DNA of 64,000 nt, from NCBI GenBank assembly GCA_035601835.1, contig DATNNM010000015.1, positions 1 to 64,000 on the forward strand. The letters run 5' to 3'. The DNA is from Candidatus Tumulicola sp. GTDB lineage: Bacteria > Vulcanimicrobiota > Vulcanimicrobiia > Eremiobacterales > Eremiobacteraceae. Each line of letters starts with the position of its first letter. Position 1 is the first letter of the stretch. A program made the position numbers and the translations under genes. This document shows, in pieces, positions 48,782 to 57,456 of the stretch. The notes beneath the pieces are model-generated. The model was not told where the DNA came from and did not search any database. It worked only from the letters and a program-made list of their open reading frames with translations.

Positions 48782-49300
48782 CTAGCGCATCATCCCGCGC
48801 ATCATGGCAGGCATGCCGTCGCGCACAAACCCGCTCACCTCGTTCGCGTGGCGCAGAATGGCGGCAAGCACGACGGGGTCGCTGCTCGTTTCGGTGACGG
48901 AAACGCCCTTCGGTGTCAGTGCCAAATGCCGCTGGTATTTCTTCGCGTTGCGGAACATGATCGGAAGACTGTCGCTCATGCACCGCACTTCTTGTCCGTC
49001 GTTGACGTGCTTGTACATGCTCGGCACGTGCTCGTGCAAAAGTTTCACGAGATGCAGGTTGTCCGATTCAGTCGTAGTCCGGATGCCATTCGGTAAATGC
49101 TCGACTTTGCGGCGCAGCTCCGTGTGATGGTCGAACATCTCCATATAGGTGCTCATGTCGTGCTGCGACACGTTCATCATGCCGCCCATCATGCCGCCAT
49201 CCATCATGCCCTTTCTTACTTGGCTGACGCACGCAGCGATGAGCAGCGGGACCCCGCTCGCTATCGAAACGAGGATCGCGAAGAAGCCACCGCGTTTCAT
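48782..49300 (-). CDS. Met-rich secreted lipoprotein at the end of the efflux operon
   Basis: 172 codons from ATG 49300 (MKRGGFFAILVSIASGVPLL). Lipobox LIAAC near residue 24. The mature part starts with Met-rich segments (KGMMDGGMMGGMMNVSQHDMSTYMEMFDHHTELRRK) and ends AMMRGMMR; His residues (HDM, DHH, LHEH) are interspersed. Such Met/His stretches bind Cu(I) or Ag(I) in periplasmic proteins. It is the last gene of the RND operon and may be a metal chaperone or sink. It starts 1 bp from the end of the FixH-like gene. Confidence 0.75.
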   Translation of the reverse strand: MKRGGFFAILVSIASGVPLLIAACVSQVRKGMMDGGMMGGMMNVSQHDMSTYMEMFDHHTELRRKVEHLPNGIRTTTESDNLHLVKLLHEHVPSMYKHVNDGQEVRCMSDSLPIMFRNAKKYQRHLALTPKGVSVTETSSDPVVLAAILRHANEVSGFVRDGMPAMMRGMMR

Positions 49301-49301
49301 T

Positions 49302-49703
49302 CTAGTGAACGTCCGCTTTGAACTCGGCCTTGCTCGCGTTGGCACCTTGCGTCGCCGTCAGGTCGAAGACCCAGTTCGTTTTGTAGTTCAAGTTGGCGAC
49401 GGCTGAATAGGTGCCATCCCCGTTGTCCTGAAACGTCATTGAAGGGCCGGTCATCCCCATGCTGGGCATGTGAGCAGCTGACTTTACGACGGCGCCGGTC
49501 ACTGCCTTCCCACCCGAATCTTTGAGCGCAATCACGATCGTTTCATTCCCTTGCTTTGGAGGCGTCGGATCAAACGAAAGCGACATCGTGTACTCTCCCG
49601 ACGCAGAAACGGGAGACATCCCAGCCGGTGCCTCCGCGGTATGGCTGGAGCTGCACGCCGTCACAAAAATCGTCATGAGACCGGCGACGAGAATATTCCT
49701 CAT
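49302..49703 (-). CDS. FixH/YtkA-like lipoprotein
   Basis: 133 codons from ATG 49703 (MRNILVAGLMTIFVTACSSS). Lipobox VTAC near 17. The mature domain is beta-rich: YTMSLSFDPTPPKQGNETIVIALKDSGGKAVTGAVVKSAAHMPSMGMTGPSMTFQDNGDGTYSAVANL, which matches the FixH/YtkA-like pattern with a Met-rich loop (HMPSMGM). The same kind of domain forms the N-terminus of the adaptor encoded upstream. Likely a copper-binding periplasmic partner of the efflux pump. Confidence 0.78.
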   Translation of the reverse strand: MRNILVAGLMTIFVTACSSSHTAEAPAGMSPVSASGEYTMSLSFDPTPPKQGNETIVIALKDSGGKAVTGAVVKSAAHMPSMGMTGPSMTFQDNGDGTYSAVANLNYKTNWVFDLTATQGANASKAEFKADVH

Positions 49704-49713
49704 GTGTCACTCC

Positions 49714-51000
49714 TTACTGCTGGAATGGATCGCCCGCGGCATGATGCACGCCGGCGATCGCCACGTCGTAGCGTTCAAGGGCTTGAAGCAGGGTGATGCG
49801 GGCGGCGGCAGCCGTCGAGAGCGCATCCAGTACCTCGAGCTCGATGGCCTTGCCAGCTTTCTGCCGCAAACTCGCGACGCGAAGATTTTCTAGCGCATCG
49901 TTCGTGGCTGCTCGGGCAGTTTGCAGGTTCTGGCGCGCTGCGCTGAGCTCGCGCAACGCGTTGGCCACATCGTCTTGCACCATCAACTGCTGGCGCTCGT
50001 AGTCTGCCTGTGCCTTTTCGAGCGCTGCGCTTGCCTGCAGTACCGCTGCGTGGCGCGCGCCGCCTTCGACGATCGGCAACGTGACGGCCACGCCGACCTG
50101 CGAACCTGAAGCACCGAGCGGCGGATTGGAGCTGCCGTTGTAGGTTTGCGCCGTAAGTGCGGCCGTCGGCAGGTATGCGGCTCGCGCTTGGTCCAGACCC
50201 GCGCGCGCAGCATCGATGCGCAGCCGTGCCGCGGCTACCGCCGGCCGTTGGCGTAGCGCTCGTTGACTTGCGGTCGCGAGCGTATCGTTGAAGTCCGGTG
50301 TCGAGAAGCTGTTCGGGAGTTCGAGATTGGACATCATGTCGAAATCCAAGAGCAGTTTCAGGTCGTTGAGCGCCTCATCGCGTTCGGCGGCCGCGTCCTC
50401 TGCCATCTGTTGCGCGCCGGCCAGAGCGGCCCGCGCGCGTGCCAGCTCGTAGCGCGGCGTCTTGCCTGCCTGCACGCGAAGCTCGACCAGCCGGACGTTA
50501 GCTTCTTGATCGCCGACGCTGACTTGTTGCGCCAGCGCCACGCCCGCGCCGAGCACCGCTCGGTCATACGCCTTCACGGCTGCGAACGCCGCGTCGTCGA
50601 CAACGCCGCCGAGATCCGCCGACGAAGCGTCGGCCAAACGTCGTCCCATGCGCACGCCGGAATAGCCGGCGACGTTGATGATCGGCACGCTTGCCGTCGC
50701 TGACGCATACGTTTGCGTCGCCTCGGGCATGCCGAGCTGGGGAAGGTGCGCGTTGATCTGATTGCCCGAAAGCGATACCTGAGGCAACACGGCGCTCCGC
50801 TGCCCTAGGGCTTGACCGCGCGCCGCTGAAGCGTCCGCGCGCGCCATACGCACGTCGAAGCCGGCCGCCGTCGCACGCAGCACAGCCTGCTCGCGCGACA
50901 GCGGACCGTTCCACACTTGCGGTTGCGCAAACGCGGGCTGTGTCAACGCCGCTTGGGCCAGCGCGACGAAGAGGAGCGACGCGAGCAGTGCGTTACGCAT
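49714..51000 (-). CDS. TolC-family outer membrane efflux protein
   Basis: 428 codons from ATG 51000 (MRNALLASLLFVALAQAALT). Signal peptide ending AFA near residue 25. The four long helices with heptad repeats are visible (AGFDVRMARADASAARGQALGQRS; ADASSADLGGVVDDAAFAAVKAYDRAV; AVAAARLRIDAARAGLDQARAAYLPTAAL; ALEKAQADYERQQLMVQDDVANALRELSAARQNLQTARAATNDALENLRVASLRQKAGKAIELEVLDALSTAAAARI). It forms the outer-membrane channel of the RND complex. It overlaps the RND gene end by 8 bp. Confidence 0.9.
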   Translation of the reverse strand: MRNALLASLLFVALAQAALTQPAFAQPQVWNGPLSREQAVLRATAAGFDVRMARADASAARGQALGQRSAVLPQVSLSGNQINAHLPQLGMPEATQTYASATASVPIINVAGYSGVRMGRRLADASSADLGGVVDDAAFAAVKAYDRAVLGAGVALAQQVSVGDQEANVRLVELRVQAGKTPRYELARARAALAGAQQMAEDAAAERDEALNDLKLLLDFDMMSNLELPNSFSTPDFNDTLATASQRALRQRPAVAAARLRIDAARAGLDQARAAYLPTAALTAQTYNGSSNPPLGASGSQVGVAVTLPIVEGGARHAAVLQASAALEKAQADYERQQLMVQDDVANALRELSAARQNLQTARAATNDALENLRVASLRQKAGKAIELEVLDALSTAAAARITLLQALERYDVAIAGVHHAAGDPFQQ

Positions 51001-54000
51001 GAGAGGTTTCCTCGGCAGGCCGAGCACCGCGCCGACGCCACCACTCCCCAATGTCGTCAAACGTCGCATGGAGCACGGGCACGATGAACAGCGTCAGCAG
51101 GGTGGAGATACCGAATCCACCGATGATCACCGTGGCGAGCGGCGAGAACGCATCCACGCCGGTCTTGGGGAAAAACGCCACGGGCGCGAGCACGATGATG
51201 CTGACGATCGTGGTCATCATGATCGGGCGCAAACGGATCGGGCCGGCTTCCAGGATCGCCGCATCACGTGGCATGCCTTCCGCACGCTTACGCAGGATGA
51301 GGTCGAGCAACAGAATGGCGTTGCTGACCGCCATGCCGTTAGCGACCACGATGCCCAGGATCGATACCGTGGAGAAGTTTTGGTGCGCGAGCAAGAGGGC
51401 GCCGAAGACGCCGAGCAACTGCAGGGGAATCGCCAGCAGCATCTCCAGGGGCAGGACGAACGATCGGAACTGCGCGACGAGCAACAGGTAGATGAAGACC
51501 ACAGCGATCGCCATGGCGCCGATCAGGCGTTGGAAGCTGCTCATCATCTCCGTCATGTCGCCGCGCATCTCGATGCCGTAACCGACCGGGAACGGCACCT
51601 GCGCGCTCGCTCCCATGACGACGTCCGAATCGAGCGCCATCTCGCCGCGCCCGCCCTTGCGGTAGTAACCAAGCACGGACACCGTGCGACGCAGCCCATC
51701 GTGTTCGATAGCAGTCGGTGCCACGGCACGCACGATGCGCGCCAAAGCCATCAGCGGCACGACTTGCCCATCTTTGCCCACGATCTGAACTCGCGATAGG
51801 TCGCCCGACGTCGCTCTGTCCTGATCGGAATAGCGGACGAGAATGGTGTCGTGACGCAGGTTCTCCGGGTTGAAATACTCCGTGGTGAGGCCTCCGTGGG
51901 TAGCGAAGTAGGCCTGCATGAGCACGTCGCTCGGCATAAGTCCGATCTGCGATGCGCGCGTGCGGTCGACGATGACGTTTTCTTCGGGTTGCGCAAGGGT
52001 CGTCGAGGCTGCGGTTTGCACGAGGCCGGGAACCTTGCGGGCGATAGCGGTGACCTGGTCGGCAAGCCGATGCAACTCGACTTGATCGGGGCCGCTCAGC
52101 AGTAGCTCCACGGGAGCGTTCGTGGTGGACATGACGTCGCTGCCCATCGGATTGAGCGCAAGCCGCCGGATGCCGGGAATCGTCGTCATGGCCTGCTGGT
52201 ACGCGGCGTCCATGATCTGCCAAATGGTGCGCTTGCGGTCTTCCTTGGGAACAAACGTGATCGTGTACGATGCGGCGTTGACGCCGTTCATCGCACCCCC
52301 GGTGAAGTACGAGCCGGCCGGCTCCTCGCCGATTTCCGCTGAAACTCGCTGCACCTCTGGCTGCGCGAGCAGAATGCGTTCGAACGCGTTGGCCTTCGCG
52401 TTCGTCGCGGCAAAGGACGAGCCGGGATCAGCTTCGAGGTAGGCGCTGCCCTGGCCGGTATCGGCAAGCGGCATCATCTCGCTGCCGATGAACGGAAGCA
52501 ACGACACCGCGACGTACGTCAAAATGGCGGCGCCGCCCAGCAGCGTGAGCCGGTTGCCCAGGCTCCAACGCAGGCCGCGGCGATATGCATCGTCGATCTT
52601 CGCGAGCACCCCGCGTGCAGGTCCAAGCCAGCGCGTGACCGTTTCGTCGAGGCGCGTGCGCCACGCGAACGGTTTTTGTTCCCCGCCTGTGAACAGATAG
52701 GCCGCCAGCAGCGGCGTCAGCGTCACCGATACGACAAGCGACGCCAGCAGCGCGAAGACGATCGGCCATACCAACCCGACGAACATGATCTGCGTGATGC
52801 CGCCGCTCGTGAGCAGCGGGATCACCGCAAGCATCATCACGCCCGTGGCAGCCGCAACCGGCAAGATCACTTCGAGCGTGCCGTCAACGGCGGCTTTACG
52901 CGGCGGCTTACCCATGGCAAGATGGCGATGAATGGCATGAATGACGACGATCGAGCCATCGACGAGCGGACCGACCGCCAGCAGCAGCCCGAGCAGCGTC
53001 GAGCTGTTGATAGACAGGCGCATCGGCGTGAATAGCAGGATGGCTATGCCCAAGCATGTCGGAATCGCGGCCACGACGATCAGCGTTGCGCTCACATCTT
53101 CGAGGAAGAGCAAAAGCACGAACCCGGCCAAGATGACGCTGACGAACAGCTCCTCGAACATGTTGGTCTTGAGCGCCTCGACGAACCGGGCGTTGTCGTA
53201 GGCCGGCGTGAATTTCAAGCCCGGGTGATCGCGCTGGATCTGCGCCACCTTGTCCATGACCGCAGCGATGATCTGGGGCGAGCCGGCGTCCGGGTTTTCG
53301 ATGACCGAAATCTCGACGGCGTCCTTACCGTTGAGCCGGTATGCCGAGCGCTGCTCGCCTGCGCCGTCTACGACCGTCGCGACGTCGCGCAAGAACACGG
53401 TGCGGCCAGCCACGGTCGTGAGCGGGTAGTCGAGCATTTCGCCCACCGACTTGACCCGCAGGTCCCCGCGCACAAGCGCTTCGCTCGCAGCGCTCGTCAG
53501 TGTGCCGCCGGAGCGGCTGACGTTTTGTGCGTCGAGTGCGCCGCTCACATCAGGAAGCGCTAGGCCGTACGAAGCCAGTTTGGTGCGATCGACCACGACC
53601 TGAAGCTGGCGCTGGCGCCCGCCAAACACTTGGACGGTTTGCACCCCGGAGATCGCCTTGAGCGCGCTGACGACGTTGTTCGCAGCGAACTGCCGCAACG
53701 CGACCGGACTCCAGCCGACACCCGTGAGCGCGAGCTGCAGCACCGGTGTGTTGAGCGGGTCCGCTGGAACGACCCATGACGGCTTGAGATTCGCGCGGTC
53801 GTACGGCAGATCGGCTTGCGCTTGCTGGACGAGCTGCTGCACGTCCACCAGCGCGCGCTGCATCGTGTATCCATAGGGGAACTGCAGCGTGACGATCGAT
53901 AGGTCTTGCTGCGAAACAGACCGGACGAATCGCACGCCGCTCAAGTCGGTCATGCGGTTTTCGATGGGCTTGGTGAAATACGTCTCGACGTCTTGCGGAG

Positions 54001-54184
54001 CGTAGCCCGGCACCATGGTGATCACGCTGACGAGCGGACTCTCGACGTATGGCATCATCCGGGTCGGCAGGATGAAAAGGGCCGCGCCGATCGCGGCGAA
54101 GACCAGAGCAAGGTAGACGACGATGACGGCGTGCGGGTGGCGCAAGGCCCAACCCGGCACGCCGCCGCGCTGGTTTTCGATCAC
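50993..54184 (-). CDS. RND-family efflux permease (CusA/AcrB superfamily)
   Basis: 1063 codons from GTG 54184, which overlaps the adaptor stop (GTGA). The inner-membrane pump of a tripartite system. N-terminal helix (HPHAVIVVYLALVFAAIGAALFILP), porter region starting VITMVPGYAPQDVETYFTKPIENRMTDLSGV, then the transmembrane block VSATLIVVAAIPTCLGIAILLFT with SLTLLGLLLAVGPLVDGSIVVIHAIHRHL near residue 400 (the proton-relay Asp lies in GPLVD). The Met-rich context and the FixH domains suggest copper or silver export, but the heavy-metal subfamily cannot be settled by eye. Confidence 0.92.
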   Translation of the reverse strand: MIENQRGGVPGWALRHPHAVIVVYLALVFAAIGAALFILPTRMMPYVESPLVSVITMVPGYAPQDVETYFTKPIENRMTDLSGVRFVRSVSQQDLSIVTLQFPYGYTMQRALVDVQQLVQQAQADLPYDRANLKPSWVVPADPLNTPVLQLALTGVGWSPVALRQFAANNVVSALKAISGVQTVQVFGGRQRQLQVVVDRTKLASYGLALPDVSGALDAQNVSRSGGTLTSAASEALVRGDLRVKSVGEMLDYPLTTVAGRTVFLRDVATVVDGAGEQRSAYRLNGKDAVEISVIENPDAGSPQIIAAVMDKVAQIQRDHPGLKFTPAYDNARFVEALKTNMFEELFVSVILAGFVLLLFLEDVSATLIVVAAIPTCLGIAILLFTPMRLSINSSTLLGLLLAVGPLVDGSIVVIHAIHRHLAMGKPPRKAAVDGTLEVILPVAAATGVMMLAVIPLLTSGGITQIMFVGLVWPIVFALLASLVVSVTLTPLLAAYLFTGGEQKPFAWRTRLDETVTRWLGPARGVLAKIDDAYRRGLRWSLGNRLTLLGGAAILTYVAVSLLPFIGSEMMPLADTGQGSAYLEADPGSSFAATNAKANAFERILLAQPEVQRVSAEIGEEPAGSYFTGGAMNGVNAASYTITFVPKEDRKRTIWQIMDAAYQQAMTTIPGIRRLALNPMGSDVMSTTNAPVELLLSGPDQVELHRLADQVTAIARKVPGLVQTAASTTLAQPEENVIVDRTRASQIGLMPSDVLMQAYFATHGGLTTEYFNPENLRHDTILVRYSDQDRATSGDLSRVQIVGKDGQVVPLMALARIVRAVAPTAIEHDGLRRTVSVLGYYRKGGRGEMALDSDVVMGASAQVPFPVGYGIEMRGDMTEMMSSFQRLIGAMAIAVVFIYLLLVAQFRSFVLPLEMLLAIPLQLLGVFGALLLAHQNFSTVSILGIVVANGMAVSNAILLLDLILRKRAEGMPRDAAILEAGPIRLRPIMMTTIVSIIVLAPVAFFPKTGVDAFSPLATVIIGGFGISTLLTLFIVPVLHATFDDIGEWWRRRGARPAEETSHA

Positions 54185-56016
54185 GACGTCCGCTCCGCGA
54201 TGGGCATACCCTCTTCAAGGTCTGCAGCACCCTCGACCACGACGCGATCGCCGGACTTGAGGTCGCCTGCGACCTGCGCAGTGGTGCCGTCATCCGAGAT
54301 GATGCGCACCGGCACGCGGTGCGCGGTGGAGTTGACGTCCACCCACACCGCCGCATCGACGCCGGCGCCGATGACGGCGGCCGAGGGGACGCTCACCGCA
54401 TTGCGCGCGTGCGAAGGCGCGCCGCGGATGATGACACGCACGTACGTGCCGGGGACGAGATGGCCGCCCGGATTATCGACGATCGCCTCGACGAGCGCGG
54501 TGTGCGTCGTCGGATCGGCGGCAGGCTGGACGGATGTGACGCGCGCGTGCACGACGCGGCCATCAGGCAGGCTTGCATCGAGCACTGCACCTAGACGGAT
54601 AGATTGGAGATCGTCCTGAGCAACGCTGGCCTGAATGCGCGCCTTGCCGATGACCGCGAGGCGCAGCACCGGCGTCCCGACCTGCACGTATGTGCCGGGA
54701 TCCACCAGTCGCTTCACGACGATCGCGTCGTCCGGCGAGACGATTCGCGTGTAGCCGGCCATCACGGCCGCGGCTTGAGCGGAGGCGCCCGACGAAGCCG
54801 CGCGTTGCTGGGCTGAAACAGCCTGTTGCTGCGCCATTTCCAGATTGGCTACGGCATCCTGTTGTTGGCGGCGTGCCGACTCGGCATCCGCGTAAGCGGC
54901 AGCGGCCTGTGCCTGCTCATCATCGTATTCTTGTTGCGAGACGGCACCATTTTTCAAGAGCATCTGCTCGCGCTGCATCTCGGCGCGCCAATAGTTCGCG
55001 CGCTGGGCTTTGGCAGCGGCATCGGCCTGCGCGATGCGGATCGCGTTGGGCGCATGGTGGTGCGCCTCGATCATCGCCGCTGCTGCGGCTGCCGCGTCTG
55101 AGCTCGCTCCCGCCTGCGCGGCTACGGCTTGCGCGCCCAGCTCCGGCTCTTCGAGAATGGCGAGCGTCTCGCCGGCGAATACGCGCGTGCCGTTGTAGGC
55201 GGTGAAGTCGCGCAAGATGCCAGGCGCGCGCGCGACGACATCCTGCGTGTAGAGCGCTTGAATCATGCCGGGCGCGGCGATCGCTGGATTCTGTGACGAG
55301 CCTTGGGCGCGCGCCAGCGTGACTGGAACCGGCGCGGTGCCCGGCACGTTCGACATGGCTGCCATGTCCATAGACGGCGCCGCGAAACGGCTTTGTGCGA
55401 GCGCTGCACCGATGACGACGACGACCGCGACGGCGGCAAGCGTCACCGTCGAGCGGTTGAGCCAGCCGGGAAGGCGACCGCTGCGGTTGAGCGATCGGGT
55501 CACGAGCCACGCCGCGAGCGCGCCGAGAGCGAGTAGGATCGCAAGGGCGAACGCGGCAGCCCGCCACGCGTCTTCGTGACCGCCGCTCATGGCTGCCATC
55601 CCGCCGCCTTGGGACGCCGCTCCCGCCACCGCGAAGTTGAACGGGGCCGTTCCCTTGAGCCCGCCATCGAAGTGCAAGGTGACGATGAACTCGGTCGCCA
55701 TGCCCGTCGCCAAATCGAAGGTCCATTGACCGGGCTTGCCGGCAACTGCTATCGCGGTGCCGCCAGTGCCCACCATACTCATGGTAGGCATGGACGTGTC
55801 GAACCGCATTTGTGTCTTGGTGAGGCGGTCCGCCGGAATCCCGTCAACCGTCACCCGCACGTGTTCGGTGCCGGTTTGCGGCGGGTCGGGCGAAAGCGCC
55901 AGCGTCACTCGTGCTTTGTCGACTTGGGCGGTCATGGGCGACGCGGCGGCAATGCTCGGCCAAAGTGCTAAGCAGCTTAGCAGTACGGCGCAAAAAAAAG
56001 AGCCGCGGATTATCAC
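54181..56016 (-). CDS. RND adaptor (membrane fusion protein) with N-terminal FixH-like domain
   Basis: 611 codons from GTG 56016, chosen because AAAGG lies 8 bases upstream and the GTGA overlaps the M56 stop. Signal peptide (FFCAVLLSCLALWPSIAAAS), a FixH/YtkA-like beta domain at 25-125 (RVTLALSPDPPQTGTEHVRV; TMSMVGTGG), one membrane helix near 155 and another near 190, then the adaptor: biotinyl-lipoyl halves (IAAPGMIQALYTQDVVARAPGILRDFTAYNGTRVFAGETLAILEEPELG; PDDAIVVKRLVDPGTYVQVG), long coiled coil between, beta barrel to the end (GDLKSGDRVVVEGAADLEEG). A fusion of metal-binding and adaptor modules. Confidence 0.87.
   Translation of the reverse strand: MIIRGSFFCAVLLSCLALWPSIAAASPMTAQVDKARVTLALSPDPPQTGTEHVRVTVDGIPADRLTKTQMRFDTSMPTMSMVGTGGTAIAVAGKPGQWTFDLATGMATEFIVTLHFDGGLKGTAPFNFAVAGAASQGGGMAAMSGGHEDAWRAAAFALAILLALGALAAWLVTRSLNRSGRLPGWLNRSTVTLAAVAVVVVIGAALAQSRFAAPSMDMAAMSNVPGTAPVPVTLARAQGSSQNPAIAAPGMIQALYTQDVVARAPGILRDFTAYNGTRVFAGETLAILEEPELGAQAVAAQAGASSDAAAAAAAMIEAHHHAPNAIRIAQADAAAKAQRANYWRAEMQREQMLLKNGAVSQQEYDDEQAQAAAAYADAESARRQQQDAVANLEMAQQQAVSAQQRAASSGASAQAAAVMAGYTRIVSPDDAIVVKRLVDPGTYVQVGTPVLRLAVIGKARIQASVAQDDLQSIRLGAVLDASLPDGRVVHARVTSVQPAADPTTHTALVEAIVDNPGGHLVPGTYVRVIIRGAPSHARNAVSVPSAAVIGAGVDAAVWVDVNSTAHRVPVRIISDDGTTAQVAGDLKSGDRVVVEGAADLEEGMPIAERTS
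55967..55981. promoter_or_regulatory. Internal copy of the blaI operator palindrome
   Basis: GCTAAG-CAG-CTTAGC, the same 6-bp arms as at the blaI promoter. It lies in codons 12-16 of the adaptor gene, within its signal peptide. Probably a second BlaI site acting as a roadblock or auxiliary operator. Confidence 0.6.
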
Positions 56017-56996
56017 CTCACCAACCTTTGCGCGGAAGGCATCGGGCACGCGGCCGGGCCTGCCGCGGAGATCATGGGAGTTGCGAGCGCTGCGACAAAA
56101 AGTGCCGCCATCGCGGCCGCGATCAGAATTCGGGTCCGCTTACGATTTGGATGGATCGGCGCCGGCGCGTCCGCGAGCAACGCCTTAAGACGCTGAATCA
56201 CGCCCGCGTTCTCGTCCGCAAAGCCCGGCGCTCCCGCAACCGCCCGCGCACCCTTTGCGAAACTTAGCAGCGCCCCGGCCAGATGCTCTGCCGAAGTCGA
56301 CGCAAGCGCGAATTGGTCGGCGGCGAACTCGCGCGCGGACCGGTACATCGCGATGAATTCTGCCGACGGTAATGGCAACACGTCTGCCATAAAGGTGACG
56401 AACGTGGCCACGACTTGATCGCCACGGCGAGCATGCGCGCGTTCGTGGTGCAACGCCGCGCGAAGCTCTTCATCCGCTAGGACGGCAAGCGCTCCTGTCG
56501 AGACTAGTACGAGCGGCGGAGCAGATCTCGCAAGCGCACACACCGGCGTCGTCTCGTCGAACTCACGCGCCCCGAGTCCGCATGCGCTCGCAGCGAGCGC
56601 CAAGCGCGCTGACGGCCGTTGCGAGGCCGCGATAAGCAAACCAAGGTGTCGCGCGCGGCCGATCGCGCATCCCACTGCGCGAACTATGCAGGCCGCCAGG
56701 CCCACGGCAAAAAGACCGAAAACAAATTGCCCAACGGGATTTTCCAGACACGCCGTACCTAAGGCGCCTATTACCGCCTGCGCACTGATGACCAACAATG
56801 TGGCCCCCGGCAAACTTGCTGCCGCGGCGGCGAGCGACGCCTGCCAGGTAGGATCGTCTTTCATGCCTTGTATGTAAGGAAGCGAAAAGCGGCAAAGCAG
56901 CCAGGCGACGGGTGGGACGATGAGAGCCGCACAGAGCGATCCCAGCAGCGTGCCCGATCTCAAACAGTCATTGAAAAAGCTCGCCGTCTCATGCAT
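56013..56996 (-). CDS. M56/BlaR1-type membrane metallopeptidase
   Basis: 327 codons from ATG 56996 (MHETASFFNDCLRSGTLLGS). Several membrane helices (SGTLLGSLCAALIVPPVAWLLC; LPGATLLVISAQAVIGALG; VFGLFAVGLAACIVRAVG), then the zincin motif HHERAHARRGDQ (H-E-x-x-H) near residue 180 and the downstream E-F-A-A-D near 225; a final helix (RILIAAAMAALFVAALATP). M56 proteases such as BlaR1/MecR1 cleave their partner BlaI repressor. It overlaps blaI by 8 bp and its stop overlaps the adaptor GTG, so sensor, repressor and pump are one unit. Confidence 0.88.
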   Translation of the reverse strand: MHETASFFNDCLRSGTLLGSLCAALIVPPVAWLLCRFSLPYIQGMKDDPTWQASLAAAAASLPGATLLVISAQAVIGALGTACLENPVGQFVFGLFAVGLAACIVRAVGCAIGRARHLGLLIAASQRPSARLALAASACGLGAREFDETTPVCALARSAPPLVLVSTGALAVLADEELRAALHHERAHARRGDQVVATFVTFMADVLPLPSAEFIAMYRSAREFAADQFALASTSAEHLAGALLSFAKGARAVAGAPGFADENAGVIQRLKALLADAPAPIHPNRKRTRILIAAAMAALFVAALATPMISAAGPAACPMPSAQRLVR

Positions 56997-57417
56997 GTGA
57001 ACGGCGGCCCTTCTTGCGATTTGACAGCAGCGCTTCAAACTCGGCAACGGCGGCGGGATCCGCTGCAAGTTCCTCTGCCATGTGCGCCAGCAATGGGTTG
57101 CGGTATTCGCGCATGAGGCTGGTGACGACGCCGCTCACGAGCTCGTTCTCGAACTGGACGCGCGTCAGGCGGGGCTCGAATTGATTAGCGCGACCAGCAG
57201 AGCGCTTAGAGAGATACTTTTTGAAGGCCAGATTGGTGAGGATCGTCTTTACGGTCGAGTACGCAGCCGCATTGCCGCGCCGTTCGAGCGCCTCCACGAT
57301 CTCTGATACGGTGGCCGGGCGGCCGACAGACCAAAGACACTCCATGACCTCTCCTTCGAGAGGGCCGAGCGTTGCGGCGGGTCCGGTACGGCCAAGCTTG
57401 AAGACCCTTAATGGCAT
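56989..57417 (-). CDS. BlaI/MecI/CopY-family repressor
   Basis: 142 codons from ATG 57417 (MPLRVFKLGRTGPAATLGPL). Winged helix (LGPLEGEVMECLWSVGRPATVSEIVEALERRGNAAAYSTVKTILTNLAFKKYLSKRSAGRANQFEPRLTRVQFENELVSGVVTSL), with the canonical W-x-x-x-x-x-A-T-V-x-E-I and Y-S-T-V-x-T-x-L-x-x-L motifs. Partner M56 protease is encoded next. Its promoter contains a palindromic operator, so it probably represses its own operon; in the family the protease inactivates BlaI on signal. Confidence 0.93.
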   Translation of the reverse strand: MPLRVFKLGRTGPAATLGPLEGEVMECLWSVGRPATVSEIVEALERRGNAAAYSTVKTILTNLAFKKYLSKRSAGRANQFEPRLTRVQFENELVSGVVTSLMREYRNPLLAHMAEELAADPAAVAEFEALLSNRKKGRRSHA

Positions 57418-57419
57418 GT

Positions 57420-57456
57420 GCTAAGCATCTTAGCAGATTAGCTATTTGCCGGTCAA
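57420..57456 (-). promoter_or_regulatory. blaI promoter and operator
   Basis: On the minus strand: TTGACC (57451-57456), 18-bp spacer, TAAGAT (57427-57432), then the start codon only 10 bp further, so the transcript would be leaderless or nearly so. The palindrome GCTAAG-CAT-CTTAGC (57420-57434) overlaps the -10 box and is repeated at 55967. An adjacent TAGCTAATCTGC half-site may extend it. Confidence 0.65.
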
